NCBI RefSeq assembly: GCF_040869045.1
Contig: NC_090323.1
Coordinates: 262,512,392 to 262,576,391, forward strand
DNA length: 64,000 nucleotides
Direction of reading: 5' to 3'
Source of the DNA: Eurosta solidaginis
Taxonomy: Eukaryota > Arthropoda > Insecta > Diptera > Tephritidae
Positions 20,940 to 31,590 of the stretch are shown here, one piece after another. The position numbers and the translations under genes were made by a program. Position 1 is the first letter of the stretch. Every line of letters begins with the position of its first letter. Under the pieces are notes generated by a model, which saw only the letters and a program-made list of their open reading frames with translations, did no database searches and was not told where the DNA came from.

Positions 20940-21267
20940 TGTGGGCTTCTTTGTCGGCAGAATTATTCCAACAAATGATGGTTTCTAATGAAACGCTTTA
21001 TCGCTGCCGAATCAAGGAAACACACTGTATAACTTTATTTAAATATTTCTTGATTTTATTCGCGGATGAACCACAGTGTTTGCGATTTAGTTTTTACAAA
21101 TTTATGATGAATGCGTGCGCTTGTCACGGCCGCTCGAACAAAGAACAAAGTAAGAAAGAGTATAAAACTCATTTTGACATTTATCATTGAATGACATGTG
21201 AATCGTGTCGCGAAGTAAAATGACTCTCATTGACTATTGTAAAAAGGCTAGTTAGTAAACCGCCACA
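20940..21267 (-). repeat. 5' LTR of the gypsy-like element
   Basis: 328 bp, TG...CA ends, flanked outside by CGGT at 21268-21271. It differs from the other LTR at 21039 only. It carries AATAAAG on the element strand. It should contain the element's promoter, but no unambiguous TATA/initiator was assigned. Confidence 0.95.
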
Positions 21268-21916
21268 CGGTTTTATTGAAAACAATACTTACATGAAGTA
21301 ATAATAATACTAAAAGCTAGAAAATAATTATGCAGGTCATAGCTACTAGTCATCAAGCTCCTCATCAATCTAGGGCGTTAATCAGACAATTAAATAAAAG
21401 CGTTGGACGCGTGAAATTTCTGAAAATGTGAGGCGTAGCCATACCTGATTAAATTTCAGTTGGTCTTATATATGAAATAGAATATTGACGCGTCCAACGC
21501 TTTTATTTAATTGTCTGATCAACGCCCTAGGTTGATGAGGAGCTTGATGACTAGTACCTCGGACCTACCTAATTATTTTCTAGCTTTTAGTATTATTATT
21601 ACTTCATGTAAGTATTGTTTTCAATAAAACCGTTTAACTTAAATTTTTTTTTTTTAATTATTTTATTTTCAAGTTTTTAGTCTTTATTTAATTGTCTATT
21701 ATTTCTTATTCTATTTAGTTCGTTTAGTGACTCATTATTACAAGGACTCCTGACAATTTTTTAGAATATAAGTCTTCAATACATAATCCTTCCAAAGACT
21801 TTACTCGACTCTGGGCCACGTATGCTTGTCCGTCGTCCAACTCCAAAATAATTTCATGCCACTTCTACCGGACTGTATGTACAATTTGTTCCCAATATGA
21901 GCCAAATCGGACATCA

Positions 21917-22272
21917 TAGGTGGCTTTCTATTCATATATGTATTATGTGTTCCACATATGGACCAAATCGAACCCCAAATACGATTTTTTTGAATATCTA
22001 AATATTTGCGCCACCTAGTGGCGATTTTTTTCATAGGTCGCTTTTTATTCTTGTATGTATTAGGTGTTCCAATTATGAGCTAAATCAGACCACAAATACA
22101 AGTTTTTTTAATATCACGATCCTTGCGCCACCTAGCGTCCATTTTTTTTTTTTTCATATGTCGCTTTCTATTCATGTATGTATTATGTGTTCCAAATATG
22201 AGCCAAATCGGACCACAAATACGATTTTTGTGAATATCTCGATGCGTGCGCCACCTAGCGGTGATTTTTTTC
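21917..22272 (+). repeat. Three-unit tandem repeat, about 119 bp per unit
   Basis: Units at 21920-22037, 22038-22158 and 22159-22272. Each has GTCGCTTTCTATTC, TATGTATTATGTGTTCC, ATGAGCCAAATCGGACC, CAAATACGATTTTT, TGCGCCACCTAG and a T-run with CATA. Units diverge by small indels and substitutions. It lies between the foldback MITE and a third copy of the MITE terminal motif (22404-22418), so it may be the interior of a longer element. Confidence 0.8.
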
Positions 22273-22499
22273 TTATTATTGCATTGTCATCGGGTTCTGA
22301 ACTATATTCCAAGTTTCAACCTTGTAGCTTATCGCGAAGTTACTTAAATTTCAATAATTACAAAATTCGTGCCAGCCATCCAGCCACCAGTCAAGTCAAG
22401 CTAAATAAAACCGTTTAAAAATGTAGTTGCCTTAAGGGCCAAATTATGTACAGCGCAACGTGACACATAAAGTAGTGTTTTATTGTGTGAACCATAATT

Positions 22500-22835
22500 C
22501 GTATGATATAATAGTAACTATTCACTCACGTTAGTGAGTGACAGTAAACCAGAAGAAGCCTGTACTCGACTCTACGGCAAAACATGGGGGATATCTCCAA
22601 AAATGGTATACTGGACATTTAATACTGTTGTATGGCCAATAGTCTCAGAAAACCACGCAAAGAACGACAACAGTAAAACTAAGCAAATTGCACCGACTAG
22701 TTTGCATTGGCATAACGGGTGCGATGAGAACGTCCCCTGCTGATGCACGTAGTGCTTTTGTGGAAATACCTTCCTTACCTATTCTAATATTGAAAGAGGC
22801 AACACTAGGCGCACTAATGGCGTTTTCTTTTCTGC
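22500..22835 (+). pseudogene. LINE reverse transcriptase C-terminal fragment
   Basis: Frame-shifted plus-strand coding reads KTWGISPKMVYW, a broken 'VV-PIV' block, then LHRLVCIGITGAMRTSPADA. This is the region just after the RT thumb that is conserved in Jockey/R1-group LINEs (typically LQRLACLGITGALRTTPT...). Stops and frameshifts break it. It is part of the same broad LINE group as the fragments at 35 kb, 45 kb and 49-63 kb. Confidence 0.75.
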
Positions 22836-23095
22836 AGAAAATGTTGCCCTCATATTGCACTCTCAAATTTTAACTTTTGAACTAGGTCACCTGTCGCTAT
22901 GCAAAATGGCTCTATTTGTAGGTTATTAGACCCTTTTCCTTCTTCAGCGGATAATATTTTGTGAAAGAAATTATCCTAGAGGCCTAATGCTGAATAGAAT
23001 ATAACGTTGAGGAGACATCGGTTTACTTGTACTGCGTGCCAGCGGCAGGATTTGGAGACTATCGCCAGTGGTGTACGCGGGTGTTATTTAAGGTT

Positions 23096-24555
23096 ATTTA
23101 GGCTGGGTGCGAGTTCGCCTAAATTTTAGGTACCTAAACTAATATTCACCTGGAACTTTCCAGCAGTGCTATAATTTAGGAAAAAGCTGTCAAAACCATG
23201 GTATAAAAAAGAAAGTAGTTCCACTCAAAATTTTTTGACGTATTTGGGGATTTTTGAAGTTTCATAATGTTTCTTATTTTGTTAGAAGCGTTGCCATACC
23301 GATACTGTTTAACGCGAAATTGTGGTTTTTCAGGATGGAAGTTTCCTTCAGGATGAAAACGCATTGGTCCTCTGAGACAATAATAATTCGCTTTAGCACG
23401 ATTTATGTGCAAACATATCGATTTAGAATACAGTAACACACGCAATTTTATTGAAAAATAGTAGATAATGATTCGTACATTGGTTAATGATTCATATCTT
23501 TATGGCAGCTTGAGCCCTAGACAGAAATAAATACAAGAAAAATCCTGTTGTTCTAGCAGGGCCCTATTATCATGCATCTACAGTGGATATTTCTCAAGGC
23601 ATGTTGAGAAAAACTTATTAAAACCCTTATTTTCTGGGCTGATATTTCGTATTAAAATATTTCCAGCGCATGCGGCTAATTTTTTTTTTTTTTTTTTTTT
23701 ATTTAAAATAACTATGATAGTAATTTAGTCGTATCGGTTAATATGAAATCCATCAAAAATAGAAAAATTCGTAAAATTTTTCAATCTGGTAGCTTGTTTT
23801 TTTGTGAAATTGTCACTGTCCCAGCAAAAGTCAACTGGCTAACGTCACACTAAATTGAACTACCTCCATTTTTTGTATCATGGTCAAAACTGTGCGAGTT
23901 GATTTGAAAACCTAAATTGTTTATTTCTGCTAAGAAAATAATAACAGTACGAGAAATTTGGTATTTTTGATGCGTTTTCACGATTAAAATGAACAGAGGT
24001 CAATTAGGGTCTGCAGCAAGTGCCTATGTATCCCAAGATAGCAGTTCAAGAAAATGCAGTGGCTCCGTTTTAAAGGCTTTTTTCGGCCATAGTGGAGCAC
24101 GTACACAATGACCTTTTCCACAATCTCGAATTCAATACTGTGATTTTGGTACCCCTCCAATAACTTCTTTAGGCCAATTAGTGCACTTGGCTGCCAAATA
24201 TGTTCAGATTGCGGTCCATATTTGAGAAGGGTCGAATTCTTGTGTCGCCAGCATCAGCTTGAACAAATTGAGCTCACCATTACGTACAATCGATCGGACC
24301 TTAATGGCAGCAGGGATCATCGCTCTATGATCTATGATTTACTTAAATTGAATGGACAAGAGCCATTTATTTGCATATACAGTATTGAAAAATCAATATT
24401 TTTGTTTTTGAAATTTGACATTTGAATTTAAGTTGAAAAGTATGCTTATAAAATTCTAAATTTTTATTTTGCACTGCCTTACCGACATTTCCAGTGATTT
24501 AGGTTTTTTCTCTATTTAGGTAGAAACTTAGGTCAACTCGCACACAGTATCAACC
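23096..24555. mobile_element. DNA-transposon remnant with degenerate terminal inverted repeats
   Basis: GTGCGAGTTCGCCTAAATTT at about 23107 mirrors GTGCGAGTTGACCTAAGTTT on the opposite strand near 24545, each followed by ACCTAAA-type text. A similar GTGCGAGTTGA block sits inside at about 23893. The interior (1.4 kb) is AT-rich with a 20-base T-run at 23680 and no transposase frame. It is a non-autonomous or decayed terminal-repeat element of unknown superfamily. Confidence 0.45.
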
Positions 24556-24599
24556 TGAGACCTTCAGGGGTTTTTTTTTTACGGCTAAACAAACTTTTG

Positions 24600-24975
24600 A
24601 ATGTGAGCCCTCGCAACGCCCTCTTTCTATTTTTCGTCATAAAGTCAATGAACAAACCAAGTTTCATCCCTTTATTGGTCTTTGGTACTGAATTATTGCA
24701 ATTTTTCCATTTCTCAAGAGTTTCGATATGTGAAAAGTGGGCGTGGTTATCATTACATTTCGCCCATTTTCAACACCGATCTATTCTGAGTCCAGATAGG
24801 CCAGGATAACAAACTTCGCAATGATATTTAAATTTTAGCTCAAGTTATCGTGTTAACAGCAAAGATGAATGCAAATCTTTTTGGATGCTGATAATTTTTG
24901 ATATAAAGATGTTCATATCTATCTCGATTTCCCTATGATATTACGTACAACCGTTATCCAAGTACAAGCTGGGTA
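24600..24975 (+). repeat. GGGCGTGG dispersed repeat copy
   Basis: It contains TTTCATCCCTTTATTGGTC, a GAAAAGTGGGCGTGGTTAT block, TCAAGTTATCGTGTTAAC, GATGCTGATAATTTTTGAT, TATCTCGATTTCCC and ACAACCGTTATCCAAG in the order seen at 29.9-30.4 kb. It is truncated at the left. Confidence 0.75.
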
Positions 24976-24989
24976 TGATAATAACTACG

Positions 24990-25205
24990 ATACCTACATG
25001 TCTCATGCCGACTCCGAACGGCGGCTGTAAGGCAAATGAATTTCCACTGAAAAGCTTTTCACGGCAGCAATAGTCTCGGAGCGTTTGCCAGAACTTTTTT
25101 CTTAATGGAAAAATTTAGAAACAAATTTTTTAAATTGCTTTGCACGGGAGTTGAACGAAGTTGAACCAGGGACATTGGGTGTGGTAGATGGTGGTAAGCT
25201 GAATG
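24990..25205 (-). mobile_element. SINE fragment (tRNA-derived family)
   Basis: Plus-strand text ATGCCGACTCCGAACGGC, AAGGCAAATGAATTTCCACTG, AGCTTTTCACGGCAG, CTCGGAGCGTTTGCCAGA and TTGCTTTGCACGGGAGTTGAA is the reverse complement of the body and B-box region of the full copies at 27.9 and 54.6 kb. The 3' end of the SINE is missing and the head is eroded. Confidence 0.8.
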
Positions 25206-27937
25206 CTCTTAGTTAGCTAAAAAGTTATATTCTTTGCCCATTCCCAGTAAAATAATTCGCTTGTAATTTGCAAATTCATAGGCGGCACCAAACGCTCGCT
25301 TGTGGCATAATGTAGGCCTGCGTTGCCAATGTTGCGTGCGTTGCTTTTTGTCTGCGGCTACAATTCACTAAAAAACCAAATGAATTGCCAAAGTTTTAAT
25401 TGTTTTTGTGCGGCTTAGCAACTTGTTAAACAACCAATGAATGTTGTAAAAGGGCGGAAATAAATAATAATAAGTTACTTATGCAACTAAGTCATGCTTC
25501 AACAACAGTTTTGTGCCGAAAGTCATAGTGGCGAAGAGGTGAAACTTGCCGCATTCAAGGCGTAACAAAGACTTTTTCGTTACATTTGATAAGATATATG
25601 AATGTGCTATTTATAAATGTGCTGGTTTTTTGTTTGTAAGTTTAGTGTGAAAGTGTCTGTGTTTGGGTGTGTGTAGGCGCTACTCTTTTTTGCTACCAAG
25701 AAGTTTAAAGACGCGCATGGCGTTAAAAGCAACAAAATAAATTGGTATGACAAAACTTTAAATTGATGCGACTGCATTCAGATGCCGCTGTAAACCAAAA
25801 AACATGCATACAAAATTGGCTTTAGTATCCTCTTTTGTTATATCTGAACTATGTTTTTTTTTTTTTTTTGGTAGCAGCCCCACAAGATGGCTTCCAGCCG
25901 AAACACAGCAATTCGATCGTAATCGAAATAAAATGTTAATATATGCGCCAGCAAAATTTATCTCATTATATGGCGACATGAGAACATCTTCGTGCCACCA
26001 ATGCGCTTTGCAAAAAGAAAAAACAAAGTTTTGAACAATAACAACAACCAATGACATTACAATGCCAATTCACATGTTTACATACATATGTATGTGTACA
26101 AGTTTAAGTAGCGCGCGCGATCGATGATAAGCTTGAATGCTCACTCAAGCGCATTGGCTCCTAAACCAACAATGACAAGGTCCACCCATTTGAAATTAAA
26201 TTTTTTTCTTCTCATCGTCCTCCATACATGCAAACAGACGTAATTCTTGTTGTATTTTAACCGAAAATGTAGACCAAGTTGCATGCAACAGTAGTGCAGC
26301 ATGATCGATTATTTGCGGTTGCGCGGCTCGGGGGGGCACCACTTCCTGCTTGCGATATCGCGCATACAAAATGTGTGGCCAAAGCGCCATGTTGTTGCCA
26401 CTGACTTTACTCTCGGCCAATCTTACGTGGTCTTTTGTTAGCTGTTTTGCTGATTGTTGGTATGCTTTAGTTATTTTTCTTTTTTATATATTCATCGCAA
26501 TTCAAGCACACCGCAAACGGAAAAAAGCGCAGCGCAGCGCCTACCGCGCGGCGCCCTAACGCCTTCAACATAAAAATGCCCGCGCGCATCATACGAAATC
26601 CTTTTTTGCGCTCCTTGAGTCTGTTGCTGCATTGAACGATTGTTATCGTTGTTTAAATTGCGCACGTCAAGAACAACTGTCATCGTCATTATGTTTCCCA
26701 ATGCGCCGCGCGCGCATGCGCAAAAACAATGGTTGCCCGGCGCACAATTGTTGCAAGAATGCATTTAAACGCTTTTTCAAATATATTTTGCGCGTTTCAT
26801 TCTTCAACTCCAGTGCAGTAATGCCGCACAATTTGCCGCTCTTTCCATCTCAAATACAATCATATAAACACATAAATGAGTGTTGTCGTCCAACACGGTT
26901 TACATTGTGCTGTTCTTTTTTTTTTTTTGATGCGCTGGGTGGCATACAACAATGGCGTTGCCGCATATATAAATCGCAAAGAGACGGCGCTGCTTCAACT
27001 GCGGGCGCCAGCTACCGCGTTTTAACGTTGTGGATCAGAAGTTGTCAATCAATTGCACAGCGCCATTGTTCGGCTGCTTGTTTGAATTTTGCTGCTGATG
27101 ACGAGATGGCGCGACGACATCACTGACCAACAAAAGTCACCAAGTACAATCGCTACTATTATTGGTCACCAGCAGCAATTGTTGCCATGCCTCACTAAGT
27201 AATGCGGTTGAAACATTTATATTCACACAAATACATACATACATACATATGTACGTATATCATTGCTTGCGGCATAACAGGCGTTATATGGCGGCCATTA
27301 TACATTTTATTAAATGTTGCAAGTTCATGGTGCATTTGTTGGTTGGCTTTCTGATACATTTTTGTTAGCATCCTTTGTGTTTTGGCACAATAAAAAAAAT
27401 TTCATTGTTTCTGCAAGCATTTCGTGTTTTTGCATTTATCAATTTAAGAAAAAAAGGTTAAGTTTTCACCCTTCTGATATATTTTGAATTTTAGCACTTT
27501 TTCGTGATTTTTATTAAATTTTTTTTTGTAATATTAGCCAATAACGATCAAATAGTAAAACAGAGAAATTTCTTATTACATTTGTTCTTCTTCCGCTAAA
27601 TTTGGGCTCGAACTTATAAGTATTTAAAAATTTTCAGAACGATACTTAGAACTTCGATGGTTTCTTATTCGAAATAGCAGACGTTAATTATAATGACCAA
27701 CATATACCTATAGTGACTCCGGTGGTCGGGAAGTCATTTATCGGAAGAGTTTTATGCAGGCGTGTCCTACATTTACTAAAGTTGACACGAATAACTAATT
27801 CAGTGATGCACAACGCAGGCACAACTTCGAATATAAACGCAACTTTTTCTGTAGTGATATGTGTCTACATGGAGATGTTTGAGGATAGATTCACGTATGA
27901 GATGTTTACTGCTCGAAGTACAAATGCGCATTTCCCA
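25206..27937. other. Unique-looking DNA with a GC-rich patch
   Basis: No transposable element text is evident. Composition is more balanced than elsewhere, with CATACATACATACATATGTA-type microsatellite at about 27233-27256. The plus-strand frame at 26632-27126 (164 codons) is Cys/Arg-rich with no domain; I do not call it a gene. This is the most gene-like neighbourhood by composition and could be intron or regulatory DNA. Confidence 0.35.
26490..26765. other. GC/CpG-rich patch with alternating purine-pyrimidine runs
   Basis: GCGCAGCGCAGCGC (about 26527), CGCGCGGCGCC, GCCCGCGCGC and GCGCCGCGCGCGCATGCGC (26703-26721) stand out in an otherwise AT-rich window. Such runs favour Z-DNA in principle. 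No promoter or coding evidence accompanies them. Confidence 0.5.
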
Positions 27938-28302
27938 CCGGCCACCGTGGTGTGATGGTAGCGTGCTCCGCCTATCACACAGTATGCCCTGGGTTCAACT
28001 CCCGGGCAAAGCAACATCAAAATTTTAGAAATAAGGTTTTTCAATTAGAAGAAAATTTTTCTAAGCGGGGTTGCCCCTCGGCAGTGACTGGCAAGCGCTC
28101 CGGGTGTATTTCTGCCATGAAAAGCTCTCAGTGAAAACTCATATGCCTTGCAGATGCCGTTTGGAGTCGGCAAAAAACATGTAGGTCCCGTCCGACCAAT
28201 TTGTAGGGAACATCAAGGGGAGCACGACGCAAATTGGAAGAGAAGCTCGGCCTTAGATCTCTTCGGAGGTTATCGCGCCTTACATTTAATTTTTTTTTAT
28301 TT
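27938..28302 (+). mobile_element. Full-length tRNA-derived SINE, copy 1
   Basis: The head starts GGCCACCGTGGTGTGATGG and carries an A-box-like GATGGTAGCGTG (27954-27965) and a B-box GGTTCAACTCC (27992-28002), the internal promoter for RNA polymerase III. The body continues through CCCCTCGGCAGTG, GCCATGAAAAGCTCTCAGTG, TTGGAGTCGGC and CTCTTCGGAGGTTATCGCGC to a T-rich tail. An 8-bp target duplication ATTTCCCA flanks it (27930-27937 and 28303-28310). It has no coding. It is inserted at the left edge of a GGGCGTGG element. Confidence 0.92.
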
Positions 28303-28321
28303 ATTTCCCAAGTTCGAATCA

Positions 28322-28610
28322 AGTTCTATAGGTGGACGCCATTTCGGAATATCGCCATAAAGGTGGGCCAGGGGTGACTCTAGAATTTGTTTGTACGATA
28401 TGGGTAATCAATGAAAGGTGTTAATGAGTATTTTAAAAGGGAGTGGGCCTTAGTTCTATAGGTGGACGCCTTTTCGAGATATCGCCATAAAGGTGGACCA
28501 GAGGTGACTCTAGAATTTTTTTGTACGATATGGGTAATCAATGAAAGGTGTTAATGAGTATTTTAAAAAGTGGTGGGCCTAAGTTCTATAGGTGAACGCC
28601 TTTTCGAGAT
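28322..28610 (+). repeat. Tandem 130-bp module inside the GGGCGTGG element
   Basis: Units start at 28322, 28452 and 28582 (partial). Each has AGTTCTATAGGTGGACGCC, a CGAGATATCGCC-type block, GACTCTAGAATT, GTACGATATGGGTAATCAAT and GAAAGGTGTTAATGAG. The module resembles the internal repeats of the Helitron-like element at 39.07-39.42 kb. Confidence 0.8.
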
Positions 28611-29136
28611 ATCTATTTTACAAAGTTTTTTCTAAAGTTATATTTTTCGTCAATAAACCGATCCAATTACCGTGTTTCATCCCTTTTTTCGTATTTGGTA
28701 TAGAATTATGGCATTTTTTTAATTTATCGTAATTTTCGATATCGAAAAAGTGGGCGTGGTCATAGTCGGATTTCGACCATTTTTTATACCAAGATAAAGT
28801 GAGTTCAGATAAGTACGTGTACTAAGTTTAGTAAAGATATATCAATTTTCGCTCAAATTATCGTGTTAAGGGCCGAGTGGAAGGACAGACGGTCGACTGT
28901 GTATAAAAACTGGGCGTGGCTTCAACCGATTTTCGATAACGTCATAAAATCTATGCTTCTACCAAATTTCAAAAGGATTGGTAAATTTTTGTTCGACTTA
29001 TGGTATTAAAAGTATCCTAGACAAATTAAATGAAAAAGGGCGGAGCCACGCCCATTTTGAAATTGTCTTTTATTTTTGTATTTTATTGCACCATATCATT
29101 ACTGGAGTTGAATGTTGACATAATTTACTTATATAC

Positions 29137-29797
29137 TGTAACGAATTTTCTGCAAATCCTCTTATTTGCAATCCTCTGCTAAGTTCGAATCACTAAACTG
29201 TTGAATAAATAACTCCAATATTGAATAATGGAAAAATGGCCTTTATTAAAGTACTTCACAATAACACTTATACTTTGCTACTCGCTGGCTTAATAACCAA
29301 ACTGATTGATAACTCAAATTAAACTCTACTATTGGCCGCCAGATCGCGTGCTTAATCAATAACTCAATGATTGCTCAACTCAAACTGAATTACTTCTTAC
29401 TCGCCTGCCCCGCTTTTATAGTTTACGCTGCATACTTCTAGGCTCTTCGATTTCCAGAAGTTACTAGTTAGTTTCGGCTACAAAATCGCGAGCCGCATAA
29501 GATATATGCATGTGTTTGTGCATTGCCGCTCCGCTGCTCGTATACGTACATATGTGTAGACGCAATTATTTATTCGTTTATGGAGATACATAATGATTGA
29601 ATTATTGATGTGAATGTTTGTAGTTTACAGTCTCTCGCGCTCCCATAGGCGTATAAGTAAATGCATCTGTGTGTGACATCTTTCGGCTGCCTTTTATATG
29701 TGTATACATGATTTGATTATTGACGTAAATACTGCTTATCGTGGCCTTGGCATCGCCTTAGTGATGGTATAACTTAGTGATGTTAATATCCGTGACA
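29137..29797 (-). repeat. Solo LTR (gypsy-type), family A
   Basis: 661 bp with TG...CA ends and a 4-bp target duplication ATAC (29133-29136 and 29798-29801). On the minus strand it starts TGTCACGGATATTAAC and ends AATTCGTTACA, and it includes an AATAAAGG signal near its 3' portion. There are no internal gag/pol sequences, so it was left by recombination between two LTRs. It is inserted in the GGGCGTGG element. It shares its terminal ~80 bp style (AGTTATTTATTCAACAGTTTAG...) with the LTRs at 31.1 and 52.9 kb. Confidence 0.9.
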
Positions 29798-30487
29798 ATA
29801 CTGTAAAGATGATAAATTTTTTGTTAAAATTTTACTTTAAAAAAATTTTTTTTTAAAGTGAGCGTGGTCGTTCTCCGATTTTGCTAATTTTTATTAAGCG
29901 TACACATAGTAATAGGGGTAACGCTCCTGCCAAATTTCATCATTATATCTTCAACGACTGCCAAATTACAGCTTGCAAAAGTTTTAAATTACCTTCTTTT
30001 AAAACTGGGCGGTGCCACGCCCATTGTTCAACTCACATACCAAATTTCATCGCTTTATCTGTCTTTGGTAATGAATTATTGCACTTGTTCGGTTTTTCGA
30101 AATTTTCGATATCGAAAAAGTGAGCGTGGTTATAGTCCGATATCGTTCATTTTTAATAGCGATCTGAGATGAATGCTCAGGAAAATGAATACCAAATTTC
30201 ATCAAGATACCTCCAAATTTACTCAAGTTATCGTGTTAACGGACGGACGGACGGACGGACATGGCTCAATCAAATTTTTTTTCGATCCTGATGATTTTGA
30301 TATATGGAAGTCTATATCTATCTCGATTCCTTTATACCTGTACAACCAACCGTTATCCAATCAAACTTAATATACTCTGTGAGCTCTGCTCAACTGAGTA
30401 TAAAAACTTATTTGAATACACAACGGAATTTTTTGTCACCCATTCGGGTACTTGATATTATTAAGTATTTACAAAAAACCATAAAAA

Positions 30488-30786
30488 TGAATACTTGGCG
30501 TGATTGGCCTCGGAGAAGATTTAAGCAAAGCTTCTCTTCCGATTTATTTTGCTTGCAAATTGACGGAAGGGCAGCTACAGATTATGCCGACTACGAACGG
30601 CAGCTGCAAGGCACTGAGAAGCTTTCCATTGCGGAAATACGCTCGCAGTATTTGCCAAACCACTGCCGAGAGGCAATCACGCTCAGAAAACCAGTTTTCT
30701 AATTGAAAATAACTGTTATCAAAATTTTTGTTGTTAGTTTGCATTGGATTTGAACCCAGGACCTTCGGTACCAGGACCACCTGCAG
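30488..30786 (-). mobile_element. Diverged SINE copy
   Basis: Plus-strand text AGCTTCTCTTCCGATTT, ATGCCGACTACGAACGGCAG, GAGAAGCTTTCCATTGCGG, CCACTGCCGAGAGGCAA and TTTGAACCCAGGACC matches the inverse of the SINE body and B box. The A-box half of the head is missing at 30786. The overlapping open frames here (up to 132 codons) are chance frames. Confidence 0.85.
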
Positions 30787-31076
30787 ATAAATTTGTTGTC
30801 ATCATAAATTCCATTTCATTTTCTCAACGCCCTTTTAAATTATTATGGAAGTCTGGCAGTGCTGCGAATGGATCTGAGAAAATCGTCGAAATCAATTGTA
30901 AACAAAAGATGTTTTTTGTAAAAGCTGTATAGGAGGTAAAAAGCGTAGAACAGAGGAAGAAATAGTACTTGAGAAGTTAGTAGAATAATTCAAGAACTTA
31001 ATATAAAGCTCGATGCATTGACGTTGAACAGGAAATGAAAAAAGTGCACGTCCCCATCAGCCTTGGCTGTAAATAC

Positions 31077-31590
31077 TGTGGCGAATGGTGACATCACTAT
31101 GCAGTCAATATATAATCACAACAACAAAAACTGCAAGCAGCCACACTTATATAAAAGGCAACGAGGAATATTAAACACACATAACCAGTAGCTCAAAGTG
31201 AAGAGATATTTCACATACACATATGTAGCCTTCAGCTAAGAGAAGAAGTAGTTACTCACACATACACACGCATATGGCTAGTAGAAAAGCATAAACTACA
31301 AATATACATGTTGGTAACCAAGCATGAGATACAACTGTTCGCGAAATTACTAGACCTTAGGAGAAATGGTTGAACGAGAAAACTGAGAGTAAGCATTCAG
31401 TTTGATTTAAACGCGCTATTAGTTGTGAAATAAGTGATATTGAAGTATAGTTGTACTACTCCCAAAGTAGTCAAAATAAAGCCCATTTTGCAATACTGAA
31501 TATTGTAGTTATTTATTCGCCAGTTCAGCGAATCGAACGTTAGCAGAAGGTGCAAAATAATCGGAATCCCCCAGAAATCGTTAAAATACA
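31077..31590 (+). repeat. Solo LTR (gypsy-type), family B
   Basis: 514 bp starting TGTGGCGAATGGTGACATC and ending in AAAATACA. It is the direct counterpart of the inverted copy at 52922-53389 (shared: CTTATATAAAAGGCAACGAGG, GTAACCAAGCATGAGATACA, TGTTCGCGAAATTAC and others). Flanks are ATAC and ATAG, an imperfect 4-bp duplication. It contains TTATATAAAAGG as a probable TATA box and AATAAAGCCC as a probable poly(A) signal. Confidence 0.85.

Larger units (their letters stand above)
16192..21267 (-). mobile_element. Near-intact Ty3/gypsy LTR retrotransposon (CsRn1/Kabuki-like)
   Basis: A 5,076-bp element transcribed on the minus strand. It has 328-bp LTRs (TG...CA) with one difference, and CGGT target duplications at 16188-16191 and 21268-21271. 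The order is 5' LTR, primer-binding site, gag, protease-RT-RNase H, integrase, polypurine tract, 3' LTR. The tRNA-Trp primer site, CHCC Gag knuckle, 4-bp duplication and PR-RT-RH-IN order fit the CsRn1/Kabuki clade of Metaviridae. No envelope frame is present. Pol has one in-frame stop at 17880-17882. The low LTR divergence indicates a recent insertion. Confidence 0.95.
16152..21671. mobile_element. Foldback MITE interrupted by an LTR retrotransposon
   Basis: The left arm is 16152-16191 continued at 21268-21412; the right arm is 21488-21671. With the LTR element removed, the arms are inverted copies along roughly 180 bp, beginning GAAAATAAAATAATTA and passing through TTAAACGGTTTTATTG, the AAAGCTAGAAAATAATTA block, CATCAAGCTCCTCATCAA, AGACAATTAAATAAAAGCG and TTGGACGCGT. 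The loop is about 75 bp. The host element was about 440 bp, non-coding and palindromic. A third copy of the inner terminus AATAAAACCGTTTAA lies at 22404-22418, so a longer element ending there is possible. Confidence 0.8.
28311..30410 (+). mobile_element. Long GGGCGTGG element, interrupted by a solo LTR
   Basis: Parts 28311-29136 and 29798-30410 join seamlessly once the solo LTR and one ATAC are removed. It contains about 2.3 tandem 130-bp modules (28322-28610), two AAAGTGGGCGTGGTYATAGTC blocks, GGGCGGTGCCACGCCCAT, ATCGTGTTAACGGACGGAC, CTCGATTCCTTTATACCTG and an end CTGAGTATAAAAA. It is non-coding, abundant in the window and of unknown class; the minus-strand copy at 47.9-48.7 kb shows 12-bp terminal inverted repeats. 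Confidence 0.75.

Noticed and set aside
22523..22540. Short hairpin CACTCAC-GTTA-GTGAGTG
   Set aside because: A 7-bp palindrome with no neighbouring element structure; expected by chance in a window of this size.
26632..27126. 164-codon plus-strand Cys-rich open frame
   Set aside because: No recognisable domain, no splice or promoter support, and the composition is explained by the GC-rich patch.
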